NCBI RefSeq assembly: GCF_038446525.1
Contig: NZ_CP151792.1
Location: 310,001 to 374,000, forward strand
Length of the DNA stretch: 64,000 bases
Direction of reading: 5' to 3'
Source of the DNA: Methanolobus sp. ZRKC5
GTDB lineage: Archaea; Halobacteriota; Methanosarcinia; Methanosarcinales; Methanosarcinaceae
Shown: positions 37,681-46,706 of the stretch, one piece after another
How the letters are laid out: each line of letters starts with the position of its first letter
Numbering within the stretch: position 1 is the first letter of the stretch
The notes under the pieces: generated by a model
Told to the model about the DNA's origin: nothing
Seen by the model: only the letters and a program-made list of their open reading frames with translations
Databases searched by the model: none
Translations under genes and position numbers: made by a program

Positions 37681-39302
37681 GTAACTATTCAGCCTGACTG
37701 TTTTAATGATGCAAAAAACAATATACTATGGCTTCATTCTATGTGTTAAAAAATATTCAGTAAAATATCATAAAAAACGTCTATCAATCTGAGGGGATTT
37801 GTATAGACCGCGAAGAAATACTTGCAGTTTATGAAGCTGGTCCAGAAGCAGTAGTAGAACTTGTAACTCGATTACTTGGGATAATTGAACATCAATCTCT
37901 CCAAATTGCACAACTTGAAGAGCGTGTCAGGCATTTGGAAGAAATGCTTGAAAAGAATAGTCGCAACAGTAGCAAACCACCTTCTACTGATTCTTATGCA
38001 CGGAATAAACCAACCCTTAAAAGTCAAAGAAAAAAGACCAATAAGCATGTAGGTGGTCAAAACGGTCATCCTGGTACTACATTAAGAATAAATGATGATC
38101 CGGATGAAGTTATTGTTCATCCTGTTAATCAATGCGTCAATTGTGGGAGATCGTTAGCTTCTGTTCCCTCTGACTATGAAAGAAGACAGGTCTTTGACAT
38201 TCCTCCTATAACTATCAATTGCATTGAACATCGTTGCGAGATTAAAACATGTCCCAAATGTTCTCATGTAAACAAAGCTCTTTTTCCAGATGGTGTAACT
38301 CAGCCGACTCAATACGGTCATCGAGTTAAGTCATTTGCAGTTTATTTGCACACTTACCAATTACTTCCTTATCAGCGTGTTACCAAGTTGTTCTCTGATA
38401 TTTTGGGATGCAAGATAAGTCCTGCTACTTTGGTGAACACGGAACGTAGTTGTTTTGAGAAGCTTGGAGCTTTTGAAAATACAGTGAAACATCTCCTGAA
38501 AGAATCTCCTGTCATCAATCTGGATGAAACAGGAATGAGAATAAATGCAGTTCGTAATTGGCTTCATGTGGCAGGTACAGACAAACTGACCTATTATTTT
38601 GCACATCGTAAAAGGGGCTCAGAAGCAATGGATGCTATGGGCATATTACCAGGTTACACTGGTGTTGCAACACATGATTTTTGGAAACCGTACAACAAAT
38701 ATGAATGTCAACATTCATTATGTAATGCACATTTATTACGAGAGTTAACTGGAGCTTCCGAAAACAGTGATCAACAGTGGACAAAGATAATGAGTGATCT
38801 CTTGATATGCATTAAACATCATGTTGATAATGATCTTTTAGATACTGAGCTAATTCAAAGGTTCAGTGAGGATTATGATCACATAACTTGTTTAGGAGTG
38901 AATGAAAATCCTCCTGATCCGGAATCAAATGTGCGGTCTAAAAAACGAGGACGTAAGAAGCAGACCACGGTAAAGAATTTGCTGGATAGGTTTATTGGCC
39001 ATAAAGAGGATATCTTGCGATTTATGTACGACCAAAACGTTCCGTTTGATAACAATCAGGCTGAAAGAGAGATCAGAATGACGAAAGTACAGCAGAAGAT
39101 ATCAGGTACTTTCCGCAGTGAACAGGGTGCAAAAAATTTCTGCCGTATAAGAGGATACGTGTCTACTGTTAATAAGAATTCTGAATCTGTTATCGATGCA
39201 ATTAGTGCAATATTTTATGGCAATTCATTTGTTTCAAAGTTGCAGAATTGATCGTGGATGAAGAAATCAGCTTGGTGGAAGTGAGCTAGGCTGAATAGTT
39301 AC
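37681..39302 (+). mobile_element. IS66-family insertion sequence
   Basis: 1622 bp. Termini GTAACTATTCAGCCTG (left) and AGGCTGAATAGTTAC (right) match those of the five MITEs. Perfect 8-bp duplication CAATATTC at 37673-37680 and 39303-39310, the IS66 length. It carries one transposase gene and no tnpA/tnpB helpers, as in the ISBst12-like group. It is inserted in the end of a GNAT gene. Confidence 0.95.
37803..39251 (+). CDS. IS66 transposase, start codon apparently ATA
   Basis: About 482 residues with IS66 TnpC features: leucine-zipper-like start (IAQLEERVRHLEEMLEKN), NSRNSSKPPSTD, zinc motif CVNCGRS...CPKCSH, catalytic INLDETGM, THDFWKPY, and the C-terminal NNQAEREIRM. The family-typical N-terminus DREEILAVYEAGPEAV starts with ATA at 37803, preceded by GAGGGG; there is no ATG, GTG or TTG until TTG 37935, which would lose 44 residues. 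Thus either a rare start codon is used or an ATG has mutated. Confidence 0.88.
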   Translation: MDREEILAVYEAGPEAVVELVTRLLGIIEHQSLQIAQLEERVRHLEEMLEKNSRNSSKPPSTDSYARNKPTLKSQRKKTNKHVGGQNGHPGTTLRINDDPDEVIVHPVNQCVNCGRSLASVPSDYERRQVFDIPPITINCIEHRCEIKTCPKCSHVNKALFPDGVTQPTQYGHRVKSFAVYLHTYQLLPYQRVTKLFSDILGCKISPATLVNTERSCFEKLGAFENTVKHLLKESPVINLDETGMRINAVRNWLHVAGTDKLTYYFAHRKRGSEAMDAMGILPGYTGVATHDFWKPYNKYECQHSLCNAHLLRELTGASENSDQQWTKIMSDLLICIKHHVDNDLLDTELIQRFSEDYDHITCLGVNENPPDPESNVRSKKRGRKKQTTVKNLLDRFIGHKEDILRFMYDQNVPFDNNQAEREIRMTKVQQKISGTFRSEQGAKNFCRIRGYVSTVNKNSESVIDAISAIFYGNSFVSKLQN

Positions 39303-40085
39303 CAATATTCTATGGTAAGAACCGAAACCACTTTTCTCAATTGTACGCTGAGAAGCGATATTGTCTATAGTTGTAGAGCAGATTGCTTTTAATCCTTTTT
39401 CATTGGCTAAGATTCTCATATGTGACAATATATATGTTCCAATGTTCTTCTTCCTATAATCCTTTGATACAGTCACTCCAATATTTGCATAGGATTCACT
39501 ACTATGGCTGGGTCTCATTTCACCAGTCCCAATGATCTCGTTTCCAACCTTAAAGAGAACTATTCTCTGATCAGATATTACATATTTAAGATATGCAACG
39601 AGCCAATCTCCCTCAATGCCTACTTTATCTTTAAAATATGCTAATGTTTCATCTAGCTCTTCCATCTTCGCAAATTCAGAGCTAATTGACTCCAGAGGCT
39701 TCTTGAATTCAACAGCTTTCATTTCAGTGTACAGAATAGAATTAATTTCAACACCATAATTCTTATCTAAGCACAATGACAGGTATCTTGGTTCATAAGT
39801 ACTTACAAAAGCTTTATTGATCTTTTTTTGATCCTTTATGAATTCAAATATATTCGGAGCTTCGTTCTCATACTCTCCTTTTATAAAGAACTGCATTAGA
39901 GTATTGTCAGCATCTACTACAAAATAACCAAGTACATCTTCTCTTTCTATTGTATAAAAATCGCCATCTGGAATAATACCAGATTCCCACATATCATCCA
40001 TTGGAGCAGTAATATTTGTGTAATAAGCATCTGTCAATTCTTTGATAGATTCTTTATCTATTTTATTAATTTGAAACATGAGCAT
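39267..40085 (-). CDS. GNAT acetyltransferase, tail replaced by IS66
   Basis: 272 residues as read. The C-terminal half is a GNAT domain (VSKDYRKKNIGTYILSHM as acetyl-CoA loop, ASQRTIEKSGF). The native protein ended HRILIVKLK-TAA, as seen by joining the TSD copies; the IS66 insertion now gives HRIL followed by VTIQPSSLPPS from the element. Only the last few residues change, so function may survive. The N-terminal half resembles another, degenerate GNAT repeat. Substrate unknown. Start ATG 40085 or 40079. Confidence 0.82.
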   Translation of the reverse strand: MLMFQINKIDKESIKELTDAYYTNITAPMDDMWESGIIPDGDFYTIEREDVLGYFVVDADNTLMQFFIKGEYENEAPNIFEFIKDQKKINKAFVSTYEPRYLSLCLDKNYGVEINSILYTEMKAVEFKKPLESISSEFAKMEELDETLAYFKDKVGIEGDWLVAYLKYVISDQRIVLFKVGNEIIGTGEMRPSHSSESYANIGVTVSKDYRKKNIGTYILSHMRILANEKGLKAICSTTIDNIASQRTIEKSGFGSYHRILVTIQPSSLPPS

Positions 40086-40383
40086 GTGGCTTGTGCTTAA
40101 TGACAGATATATTTTCCTGCTTATCTTTGTTCAACTTTGAGAAACTTCAACCCCCCATGCCCTCAACCTATACTTGAAATGGGCACTGAAACTAAATTGC
40201 TTTTCATCTTATTTTTTCTTCAAAGTTTCTAGTGGGCATTAGCTTCAGAATCATTTTAAAAAATCAATCATTTTGAGTTATATTTCTACTGAAAGCTAAG
40301 AAATTGGTCCAGTATCTTGTTGGTAAGAAAAGAGTATTGATTTTAGTAACTATGTTTATGGAAGATAATGGATTCTCTAAATG

Positions 40384-40500
40384 AAATTTGTATTACATGA
40401 AGTGGAAGAAGGGAAGAGAAGTCGTCTACTACAGGGACTCATGTAAAAAAAAGGGGTGAGGGGGGTGTGGGGGGAGAGGGGATGAAGCCGTTTGCTATGA
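40384..40500. repeat. dispersed G-tract intergenic repeat, copy B
   Basis: Related to 3800-3910. The G-block at 40453-40481 has four runs of 4, 6, 6 and 4 G with three-base loops (TGA, TGT, AGA), a textbook G-quadruplex pattern on the plus strand. It lies in about 440 bases without a gene between the GNAT gene and a MITE. Confidence 0.65.
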
Positions 40501-40529
40501 AAGTTCATTTTAAATTGCATTGCTTAGGG

Positions 40530-40722
40530 TAACTATTCAGCCTGGCACGATTTGCCTATTGGTACTGATTTCATCGAAATAGAGATGTCTGCTCACTAAC
40601 AATCTAACAATCAAAAAAGCAATCAATAGCAACAATCAAAATAAATGATCCTAATGAAATTTACGTTTCAACTTTTTGTCAAGATTGTTATTGATAGCGT
40701 TTTTATCAGGCTGAATAGTTAC
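40530..40722. mobile_element. IS66-related MITE, copy 2
   Basis: 193 bp, opposite in orientation to copy 1, with 8-bp duplication TGCTTAGG (40522-40529, 40723-40730). Intergenic, 144 bases downstream of the MTH865-like stop. Confidence 0.92.
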
Positions 40723-40866
40723 TGCTTAGGAAGCAAAACTAGTAAAAACAGCAAATCTAAGAATTATAAATAATTAATCTGGAATCCAGAAACCCTGGAT
40801 TTGCTTGAGATCAAAAAGGATATTTAACAATTGATTTTTAGAACTGGAGAAGAAAAGAAAGGGAAC

Positions 40867-41106
40867 TTATAGCCCTGCCCTTCCAACGAGAATGTCTGCT
40901 ACCTGCTTAGCACTTTCGAATGGGGAGTCCTCTGCTGTAAGAAGTGTACCTGCCTCACGTGCAGTTATTTCGACATCTCCTGATTTACATTTTGTGTCTG
41001 CACCTGCAGGGAACGCTGCAAGTAAATCTTCAGGTGTGTTTATAGGGAATGTTGCATTTGCAAGTCCGCCAACGATCTGTGAATGAATATCTTCCTTTAC
41101 GCTCAT
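40867..41106 (-). CDS. MTH865-like family protein
   Basis: 79 residues, soluble, helical, matching the MTH865-like family of methanogens: MSVKEDIHSQIVGGLANA, TFPINTPEDLLAAFP, and CKSGDVEITAREAG. The structure of a homologue has an EF-hand-like shape without a known function. GGAGT lies nine bases before ATG 41106. Single gene with transposon relics on both sides. Confidence 0.88.
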   Translation of the reverse strand: MSVKEDIHSQIVGGLANATFPINTPEDLLAAFPAGADTKCKSGDVEITAREAGTLLTAEDSPFESAKQVADILVGRAGL

Positions 41107-41291
41107 TTTTTTAACTCCTTTATGTCGTTTTTATGGTTGAATGTCCTTTGAAGACATTGAACCACAATGATAAATGGATGGTTATTCATATATACTTAAT
41201 CGGCACTGCACTATACCAAGTACAGCCGGGTAACCCTTGTGACTCTTAAAGTCTTATAACATACCTTCATAAAGCATGCGTATAAATTTAG
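41107..41291. other. intergenic region upstream of MTH865-like gene
   Basis: Promoter side of the MTH865-like gene (minus strand). No gene seen. Confidence 0.4.
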
Positions 41292-41445
41292 CTGTGTAGA
41301 AAAACTATCTCATATTTTATTTCAGCATAATAATTTAAAAGGATAAATCTCCTGAGTATTACTTGCTAACGAAAACACAAAGAGGATGATTGTGTTTGTT
41401 CCAGATTAAAAATCAGGAACTCCCATTAAATATTTGATTTAATGG
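41292..41445. repeat. direct repeat, unit 1 (IS-end relic)
   Basis: About 154 bp, beginning CTGTGTAGAAAAACTATCTC and ending CCCATTAAATATTTGATTTA; repeated with about 85-90% identity at 41542-41694. Non-coding. The CTGTGTAGAAAA start resembles archaeal IS termini, and the repeat leads into a transposase fragment, so two copies of an IS left end are likely. Confidence 0.65.
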
Positions 41446-41541
41446 CTTGTCTAATAAGTACTTAAACACACAATTAAATATCTTCCGTAGTATAATTTGC
41501 ACTGGAAATAAAGGGGTATTTAAATACCCATAATAAGTAGA

Positions 41542-41694
41542 CTGTGTAAAAAACCCACCTCATGTTTTATTTCAGCATAATAATTTAAAAAGATAAAGCC
41601 CCTAAGTATTACTTGCTAAAGAAAACACAAAGGGATAATTGTATTTGTCCCAGATTAGAAATATGGAACTCCCATTAAATCTTTGATTTAATGA
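41542..41694. repeat. direct repeat, unit 2 (IS-end relic)
   Basis: Second copy of the 41292-41445 repeat, starting CTGTGTAAAAAACCCACCTC. It abuts the transposase fragment at 41715. Confidence 0.65.
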
Positions 41695-41714
41695 TATACC
41701 GTAGAAAATGCTAT

Positions 41715-41815
41715 GTGAATTTGATGAGGAATTATATCATAACAGAAATCTGGTAGAAACGATGTTTTCTGTTCTGAAAAGAAAATATGGGGAAGAAATC
41801 AGAGCAAAAGTGTGA
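41715..41815 (+). pseudogene. transposase C-terminal fragment
   Basis: 33 codons reading ELYHNRNLVETMFSVLKRKY, then GEEIRAKV and a stop. This is the Tyr-x8-Glu end of IS4/IS5-superfamily DDE transposases (pattern YHxRxxVETxFSxxKRKxG). The rest of the gene is absent. Confidence 0.65.
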
Positions 41816-42172
41816 CAAGAAGTTACAATATGAATTGCTTAACAGCTATTCCTTCCATTCGGGATAATCCTACTGTGGGATGCATAGAATGGTAACATCA
41901 TTGTGTTAAGCTCACAGGACAATGTGGAAAGCAAGGAATTCCAATCCTTGACTATCTGCTAGGATAAGGAAACTATGAAGAGTATAATGCAAATCATCGT
42001 AAGGGTCGTTATGATTGATAAGCGAAATGGAATGATACGCTTAGACCAAAAGGTATGGAATCAGGCCATAATGGTTTTTTGCACATTATGGAGAATGGAC
42101 ACAGATTCCCGGCCTATAGATGGCTTCTAAGGTTTCCGTGATTATTCATATTATAGAACTTGGTAAGTCCCA
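41816..42172. other. relic region before the group II intron
   Basis: About 350 bases without an intact gene. A plus-strand frame with in-frame stops (NYEEYNANHRKGRYD, then AKWNDTLRPKGMESGHNGF) looks like decayed coding sequence, family not recognised. Confidence 0.35.
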
Positions 42173-42359
42173 TGTGCTCCTGTAAAAAAAAAAAAAAGGT
42201 AGTTAATTCGTGAGAATGAACAATAGCACAGGGGATAAAGGAAACGGTAGAAAGCAAATGGCAGTCTGTAATGGAGTGCATAGAGGTTCAAAATTTGCCT
42301 TGTCCCGAAAGGGAGCAGACTTACCGTAGGTGTTCTATTACATGAAAGGAGGCAAACTT

Positions 42360-43874
42360 ATGAATGCAAGATACTCGACTACACCATCAGGTGAGAGGCT
42401 TGCAGACAATTCAATCCCATTCAAGTGGGAGGACATCGACTGGAAAACAGTCGAAGGGAACGTTAATGAGCTGCAAGCCCGAATTGTAAAAGCGGTTAGA
42501 CAAAAGAAGTGGCATTTAGTTAAACGACTACAATACCTGCTTACCAATTCTTTTCATGCCAAATTATTGGCAGTAAAGAAAGTAACACAGAACAAAGGTA
42601 AAAGAACAGCTGGAATCGATGGAGAAAAATGGACAACATCCAAATCTAAGATGAAAGCCGTTCTAGAACTGTCTGGTAAGAGCTACAAAGCTAAACCATT
42701 GAGAAGAATCTATATTGAGAAACAAGGAAAGAAGAAAAAACGACCATTAAGCATTCCTACAATGTACGATAGAGCAATGCAGGCATTATATGCTTTTGCT
42801 TTAAGCCCAATAGCAGAAACCACAGCAGACAGAACATCATTTGGATTCCGTAAATATCGAAGTTCAAAAGATGCAGAAGCTCAATTGTTCGCATGTCTGA
42901 GTAAAAGAAACTCTGCTCAATGGATTTTGGAAGGCGACATAAAAGGATGCTTTGATCATATAAATCACGAATGGCTCTTGAACAATATTCCTATGGACCG
43001 GTCAATACTAAAGCAATTCCTTAAAGCTGGTTTTGTGTATAATAGACATCTGAATCCCACCAAAGCAGGTACTGCTCAAGGTGGAATAATATCTCCAGTA
43101 CTGGCAAACATCACATTGGACGGTATGAAAAATGCAATAGCATGCAAATATCATACAAACAGGAAGGGAACTATTAACAAAAAAAGTTATAATTCCCATA
43201 AAGTCAATTTTGTGAGATACGCAGATGACTTTATCGTCACTGCTGATTCAGAGGAAGTGGCTAAAGATATTGCTGAGGTTATCAGACTATTCTTGAAAGA
43301 TAGGGGTTTAGAACTATCTCGTGAGAAAACTCTTGTTTCACACATAGACGATGGATTTGACTTCTTGGGATGGAATTTCCGGAAATATAATGGTAAACTT
43401 CTAACCAAGCCCTCGAACAAATCTATTGAGAATATCACAAAAAGCATTAGCAACGTGATTAAGAAAGGTAAAGCTCGGTCTCAGAGTTCTCTCATTAAGG
43501 AACTCAACCCTATTATCACTGGATGGAGCGAATATCACCGTTCAGTTGTCTCTAAAAATACGTTCAGTAAGCTTGATTCCAGATTATGGGATATGCTATG
43601 GACGTGGGCTAAAAGGCGGCATCCAGATAAATCACACCACTGGATAGTAGATAGATATTGGCATAGGGTAGGGTCAAGGAAATGGGTATTCTCCACAGAA
43701 GGGCTTAAACTCAAATCTTTTGCACATACAAAGATTGTAAGACATCCACGCATAAAAATGGATAAGAACCCATATGTAGACAAAGAATACTTTAAATGGA
43801 GAATAAGCTATCTGAGAAAACAGAAACTAGTGGCGTCGAAGCAAAATATCATGGAAAGTCTAACAACTGCCTGA
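42360..43874 (+). CDS. ltrA: group II intron reverse transcriptase/maturase
   Basis: 504 residues. N-terminal RT0 region (IPFKWEDIDWKTVEGNVNEL), fingers-palm with RT motifs (RPLSIPTMYDRAMQAL, EGDIKGCFDHINHEWL, GTAQGGIISPVLANI), the catalytic FVRYADDFIV, and a maturase (X) domain (ELNPIITGWSEYHRSVVS, LWDMLWTWAKRRHP). It ends soon after KRR-HP region without an HNH endonuclease, so retrohoming would rely on single-stranded targets. ATG 42360 is chosen, preceded by GGAGG (42347-42351); an ORF opens ten codons earlier. Confidence 0.93.
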   Translation: MNARYSTTPSGERLADNSIPFKWEDIDWKTVEGNVNELQARIVKAVRQKKWHLVKRLQYLLTNSFHAKLLAVKKVTQNKGKRTAGIDGEKWTTSKSKMKAVLELSGKSYKAKPLRRIYIEKQGKKKKRPLSIPTMYDRAMQALYAFALSPIAETTADRTSFGFRKYRSSKDAEAQLFACLSKRNSAQWILEGDIKGCFDHINHEWLLNNIPMDRSILKQFLKAGFVYNRHLNPTKAGTAQGGIISPVLANITLDGMKNAIACKYHTNRKGTINKKSYNSHKVNFVRYADDFIVTADSEEVAKDIAEVIRLFLKDRGLELSREKTLVSHIDDGFDFLGWNFRKYNGKLLTKPSNKSIENITKSISNVIKKGKARSQSSLIKELNPIITGWSEYHRSVVSKNTFSKLDSRLWDMLWTWAKRRHPDKSHHWIVDRYWHRVGSRKWVFSTEGLKLKSFAHTKIVRHPRIKMDKNPYVDKEYFKWRISYLRKQKLVASKQNIMESLTTA

Positions 43875-43898
43875 TACTTAAAGGGTTATAGAATGCTT

Positions 43899-43932
43899 GA
43901 GCCGTATGAAGAGAAATTTTCACGTACGGTTC
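43899..43932 (+). ncRNA. group II intron domain V
   Basis: 34-nt hairpin, the catalytic core of the ribozyme: GAGCCGTATG pairs with CACGTACGGTTC around a GAAA-containing tip. Confidence 0.85.
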
Positions 43933-44041
43933 TTAGAAGAGGGAGGGCGAGTAATCGCTCTTTCTTATTCGACAAGTATTGGAATCAAACAATGCAGGCT
44001 TGTCAAACTCAAATGATTTCCTTTGCCTGCACTCAACCTTC

Positions 44042-45151
44042 CTACCACTCCTTCTTAGCTTCCAGATACTTCTTTGCTCCCTTTGCTATTCCTTTACATT
44101 TCTTCTTTTCTACCCCTCTCAACCCTATCTCAGCCTTAGTTGCCTGAAAAGCCAGTTCATTGCTCAGCTTATGGTAGCTATCAAATCGTTCTTGCGTGAT
44201 AATTCCCTCATCCACTGCATTCCTAACGGCACAATGTGGCTCATTCCGATGTGTGCAATCCTTGAAACGGCAGTTTTGAGCAAGTTCAGTAATATCGGAG
44301 AATGTCCTGTCGAGACCATCAGATGAATCGCCAAGCTGTATCTCACGGATACCGGGGTTGTCAATGAAAATTGTGCCGTTTTGGAGGATGAAAAGCTGTC
44401 TGACAGTAGTTGTGTGTTTCCCTTTATCGTCATCCTCACGGACATCTAATGTCTTCTGGACATCGTGATCGAAAAACGCATTGGTAAGTGTGGATTTACC
44501 AACTCCTGAGGAACCGATGAGTGCTATTGTTTCACCGGTGTTCATAAAAGGTTCAAGTTTTTCCAGATTTGTCTTTGAGAGGGCGCTGAGAGTGATTACC
44601 GGAACATCATCAGCCATATCCTTTATTTCCTGTATTGTTTGTGAGGGATCATCCGGCAGGTTCTCAGCAAGGTCAATCTTGTTAATGAGAATAACAGGTC
44701 TTGCACCGGAAGAATAAACGATGGTGAGATATCTTTCAAGTCTTCGCACGTTAAGATCATGTCCAACAGCAGTAACGATGAAAATAGTATCAATGTTTGC
44801 AGCTATCAACTGCTCTTCACCGGACTCGCCTGCAGAGCCTCTGGATAGACAGGAAGTTCGTGGAAGGATGTCCACGATGGTGTATGAATTAATGTCACTT
44901 TGATCAAGCAGTACAACAAAGTCCCCGACAACCGGCTGCTTGCCGACCTTACGCATAGCCCCTGATATTGCTGCCTGTACCTCACCATTTTCAGTAAGGA
45001 TATTGCAAACTGTCTTATGTTGGGCTGCAATCCTGCCGGGAATATATGGTCCTTTATAGGCTGAAAATGCAGATGCAAGTGAAGTGTTCCAGCCGGGAAT
45101 AAGGGTGATATCTGAAATATCACTCATTTTGTTGCTGTATTCATCATTCAT
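44042..45151 (-). CDS. rsgA: ribosome small-subunit GTPase RsgA
   Basis: 369 residues, circularly permuted GTPase that assists late 30S assembly. An N-terminal OB fold ([20 protein letters not shown]) precedes G4 ([12 protein letters not shown]), G5 (TLSALSKTN), G1 ([10 protein letters not shown]) and G3 (IDNPGIRE). The C-terminal zinc domain is [19 protein letters not shown] 45151 gives the usual length; the frame opens 52 codons upstream in unlikely sequence. The stop is TAG, with TGA two codons on. RsgA is mainly bacterial, so its presence suggests old transfer, though several Methanosarcinaceae have it. Confidence 0.93.
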   Translation of the reverse strand: MNDEYSNKMSDISDITLIPGWNTSLASAFSAYKGPYIPGRIAAQHKTVCNILTENGEVQAAISGAMRKVGKQPVVGDFVVLLDQSDINSYTIVDILPRTSCLSRGSAGESGEEQLIAANIDTIFIVTAVGHDLNVRRLERYLTIVYSSGARPVILINKIDLAENLPDDPSQTIQEIKDMADDVPVITLSALSKTNLEKLEPFMNTGETIALIGSSGVGKSTLTNAFFDHDVQKTLDVREDDDKGKHTTTVRQLFILQNGTIFIDNPGIREIQLGDSSDGLDRTFSDITELAQNCRFKDCTHRNEPHCAVRNAVDEGIITQERFDSYHKLSNELAFQATKAEIGLRGVEKKKCKGIAKGAKKYLEAKKEW

Positions 45152-45431
45152 ACCATTAATCCAGAATGTTATTACGGATAAACATTTTGACATAAATGAT
45201 AGGGTTATCGAAGCAAAATATGCGAGAAATATTAAAATGAATTTGATAGACAGGTTTCTTTTGAGTTTTCCGATTATGCAAATTAATAGGAAATTTTCTT
45301 CTTTCACCCTTGCAGTAAAACCAAGTAGTATATAAGTAAAATTATGTTTTTTGAAATGCTGTTGGAAGCATTTCCTTTACTTGGCAAATTAGGATATCCT
45401 TTCAAAATATGTTTCTTACTGGAATGAGAAA

Positions 45432-45824
45432 TCAGAAATAAATATCCTTTATTACCGCCCATTTGGGATTCTCTGGATCAATCTGGAGAACTACTTCGTC
45501 ACCGTCATGAAAATTACAATTGAAAAATACTGAATGTGTTAACGCATTTCCTCTCCAGTACTTTTCACCTTTATACTCATATTTGTATTCAACTCTTGAA
45601 CCACCAGTTCTGAATGCATCTGCTGAATGAATATATCCGGTGACATTCACACTCCGCATGTATAGAACATGAAAGAAATGCCACCTCCAAATCAAAAAGA
45701 TTATCGAGAGAACAATTATGGATGTTGAGATGATTTTCAATCTCCACAAAACCTCCTGTGGTGCAACTTTCAAATAATTAAAAATAGCATATAATGTCAA
45801 AAAAAGGCTTTGGTAATTAAACAT
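45432..45824 (-). CDS. DUF3592-like membrane protein, 5' end supplied by IS1
   Basis: 130 residues as read, with one TM (about 28-48) and an extracytoplasmic beta domain (TGYIHSADAFRTGGSRVEYK, YEYKGEKYW, DEVVLQIDPENPKWAV) resembling DUF3592. The first six codons (MFNYQS) lie inside IS1 copy 3, whose end provides the ATG; the native start and promoter are lost or upstream of the element. It may be expressed from the outward IS1 TATA box. Confidence 0.65.
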   Translation of the reverse strand: MFNYQSLFLTLYAIFNYLKVAPQEVLWRLKIISTSIIVLSIIFLIWRWHFFHVLYMRSVNVTGYIHSADAFRTGGSRVEYKYEYKGEKYWRGNALTHSVFFNCNFHDGDEVVLQIDPENPKWAVIKDIYF

Positions 45825-46545
45825 CGTTATATAATATGATGGCCTCTTTTTATATATGAATTGTCCAAAGTGTAAGAGTTCCAGTCATAAGAAGAACGGT
45901 AGGATTGATGGTCGACAACGCTACAAATGCCATGATTGTGGATACAACTATTCAGTAGATATAAAATCCACCGCTAGCCCCGTATCTGTTAAGCGACAGG
46001 CTTTACAACTCTATCTGGAGGGGTTGGGATTTCGTTCAATTGGACGTTTTTTGGGCGTTAGTCATGTTTCTGTTCAAAAATGGATTCGAAAATTTGGTAG
46101 TGAATTAGAGGATCTAAAAAGTGAAAATGAGATTTCTGTTGTGGAATTGGACGAGATGCATACTTATATTGGGAATAAAAAAACTACTGCTGGATATGGA
46201 TTGCTGTTGATAGATATGGGAAGAAATTCATCGATTGCTCTTTTGGCAGCAGAGGAACAAAAACAGGACAAAAACTCTGGAAAAAGTTAAAGACAAAAGA
46301 GGTTGGGGAAGTAATGACGGATTATTGGAGGGCATATGCCAAGTTAGTCCCCAGAAACATCCATACTCGATCAAAAGCAGAAACATATACTGTTGAAGGA
46401 TACAACAGCATATTTAGGCATTTCCTGGCAAGACTAAGGAGAAAGTCAAAGTGTTATACTAAAAGTCTTGAAATGCTAAAAATCTCCGTTTTGCTCTTGA
46501 TGAAATATAGGAATAAAGAACTAGCTATGTTTAATTAACAATGCC
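45806..46545 (+). mobile_element. IS1-family insertion sequence, copy 3
   Basis: 740 bp in the opposite orientation to copies 1 and 2. Flanks are A-rich (GTCAAAAAAA left, GAAAAATAAT right), with no exact 8-bp duplication. Confidence 0.92.
45856..46538 (+). CDS. IS1 transposase, two frames joined by -1 frameshift
   Basis: Same as in the other copies: first frame 45856-46290 (zinc ribbon, HTH), shift at AATAAAAAAAC (about 46164-46174), second frame to 46538. A leaderless TTATATAA promoter precedes ATG 45856. Confidence 0.9.
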
Positions 46546-46706
46546 GAAAAATAATCTATTGAAATGATTTGATAGTAATTGAATTTTGTTTTATCTTTTT
46601 CCATGCTAGTAATTTATTACATTCATTCACATTTAAATCTTTTTTTATACACATCAATTTCCAATTTTTCCTTTATTATGGGAAGTAGGTTGACATAGAG
46701 AATAAA

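Larger units (their letters stand above)
42173..43973 (+). mobile_element. group II intron
   Basis: About 1.8 kb retroelement. The 3' part has a 34-nt domain V (43899-43932) of the form GAGCCGTATG - GAAA-type loop - CACGTACGGTTC, then a domain VI-like hairpin, ending near TTATTCGAC at 43973. The multidomain RNA start is probably GTGCTCC at 42173, but this border is uncertain. It encodes its own maturase in domain IV. The host sequence is the IS relic. Confidence 0.8.

Noticed and set aside
41292-41694. Direct repeats as attachment sites or an origin
   Set aside because: They are long, imperfect and lead into a transposase fragment; no integrase or Orc1/Cdc6 gene is near.
44042-44044. UAG at the end of rsgA as pyrrolysine
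   Set aside because: The protein already has its full length, and TGA follows two codons later; a normal stop fits better.
45152-45307. Hydrophobic N-terminal extension of RsgA
   Set aside because: RsgA is cytosolic with an OB-fold start; the added segment is AT-rich upstream DNA read by chance.
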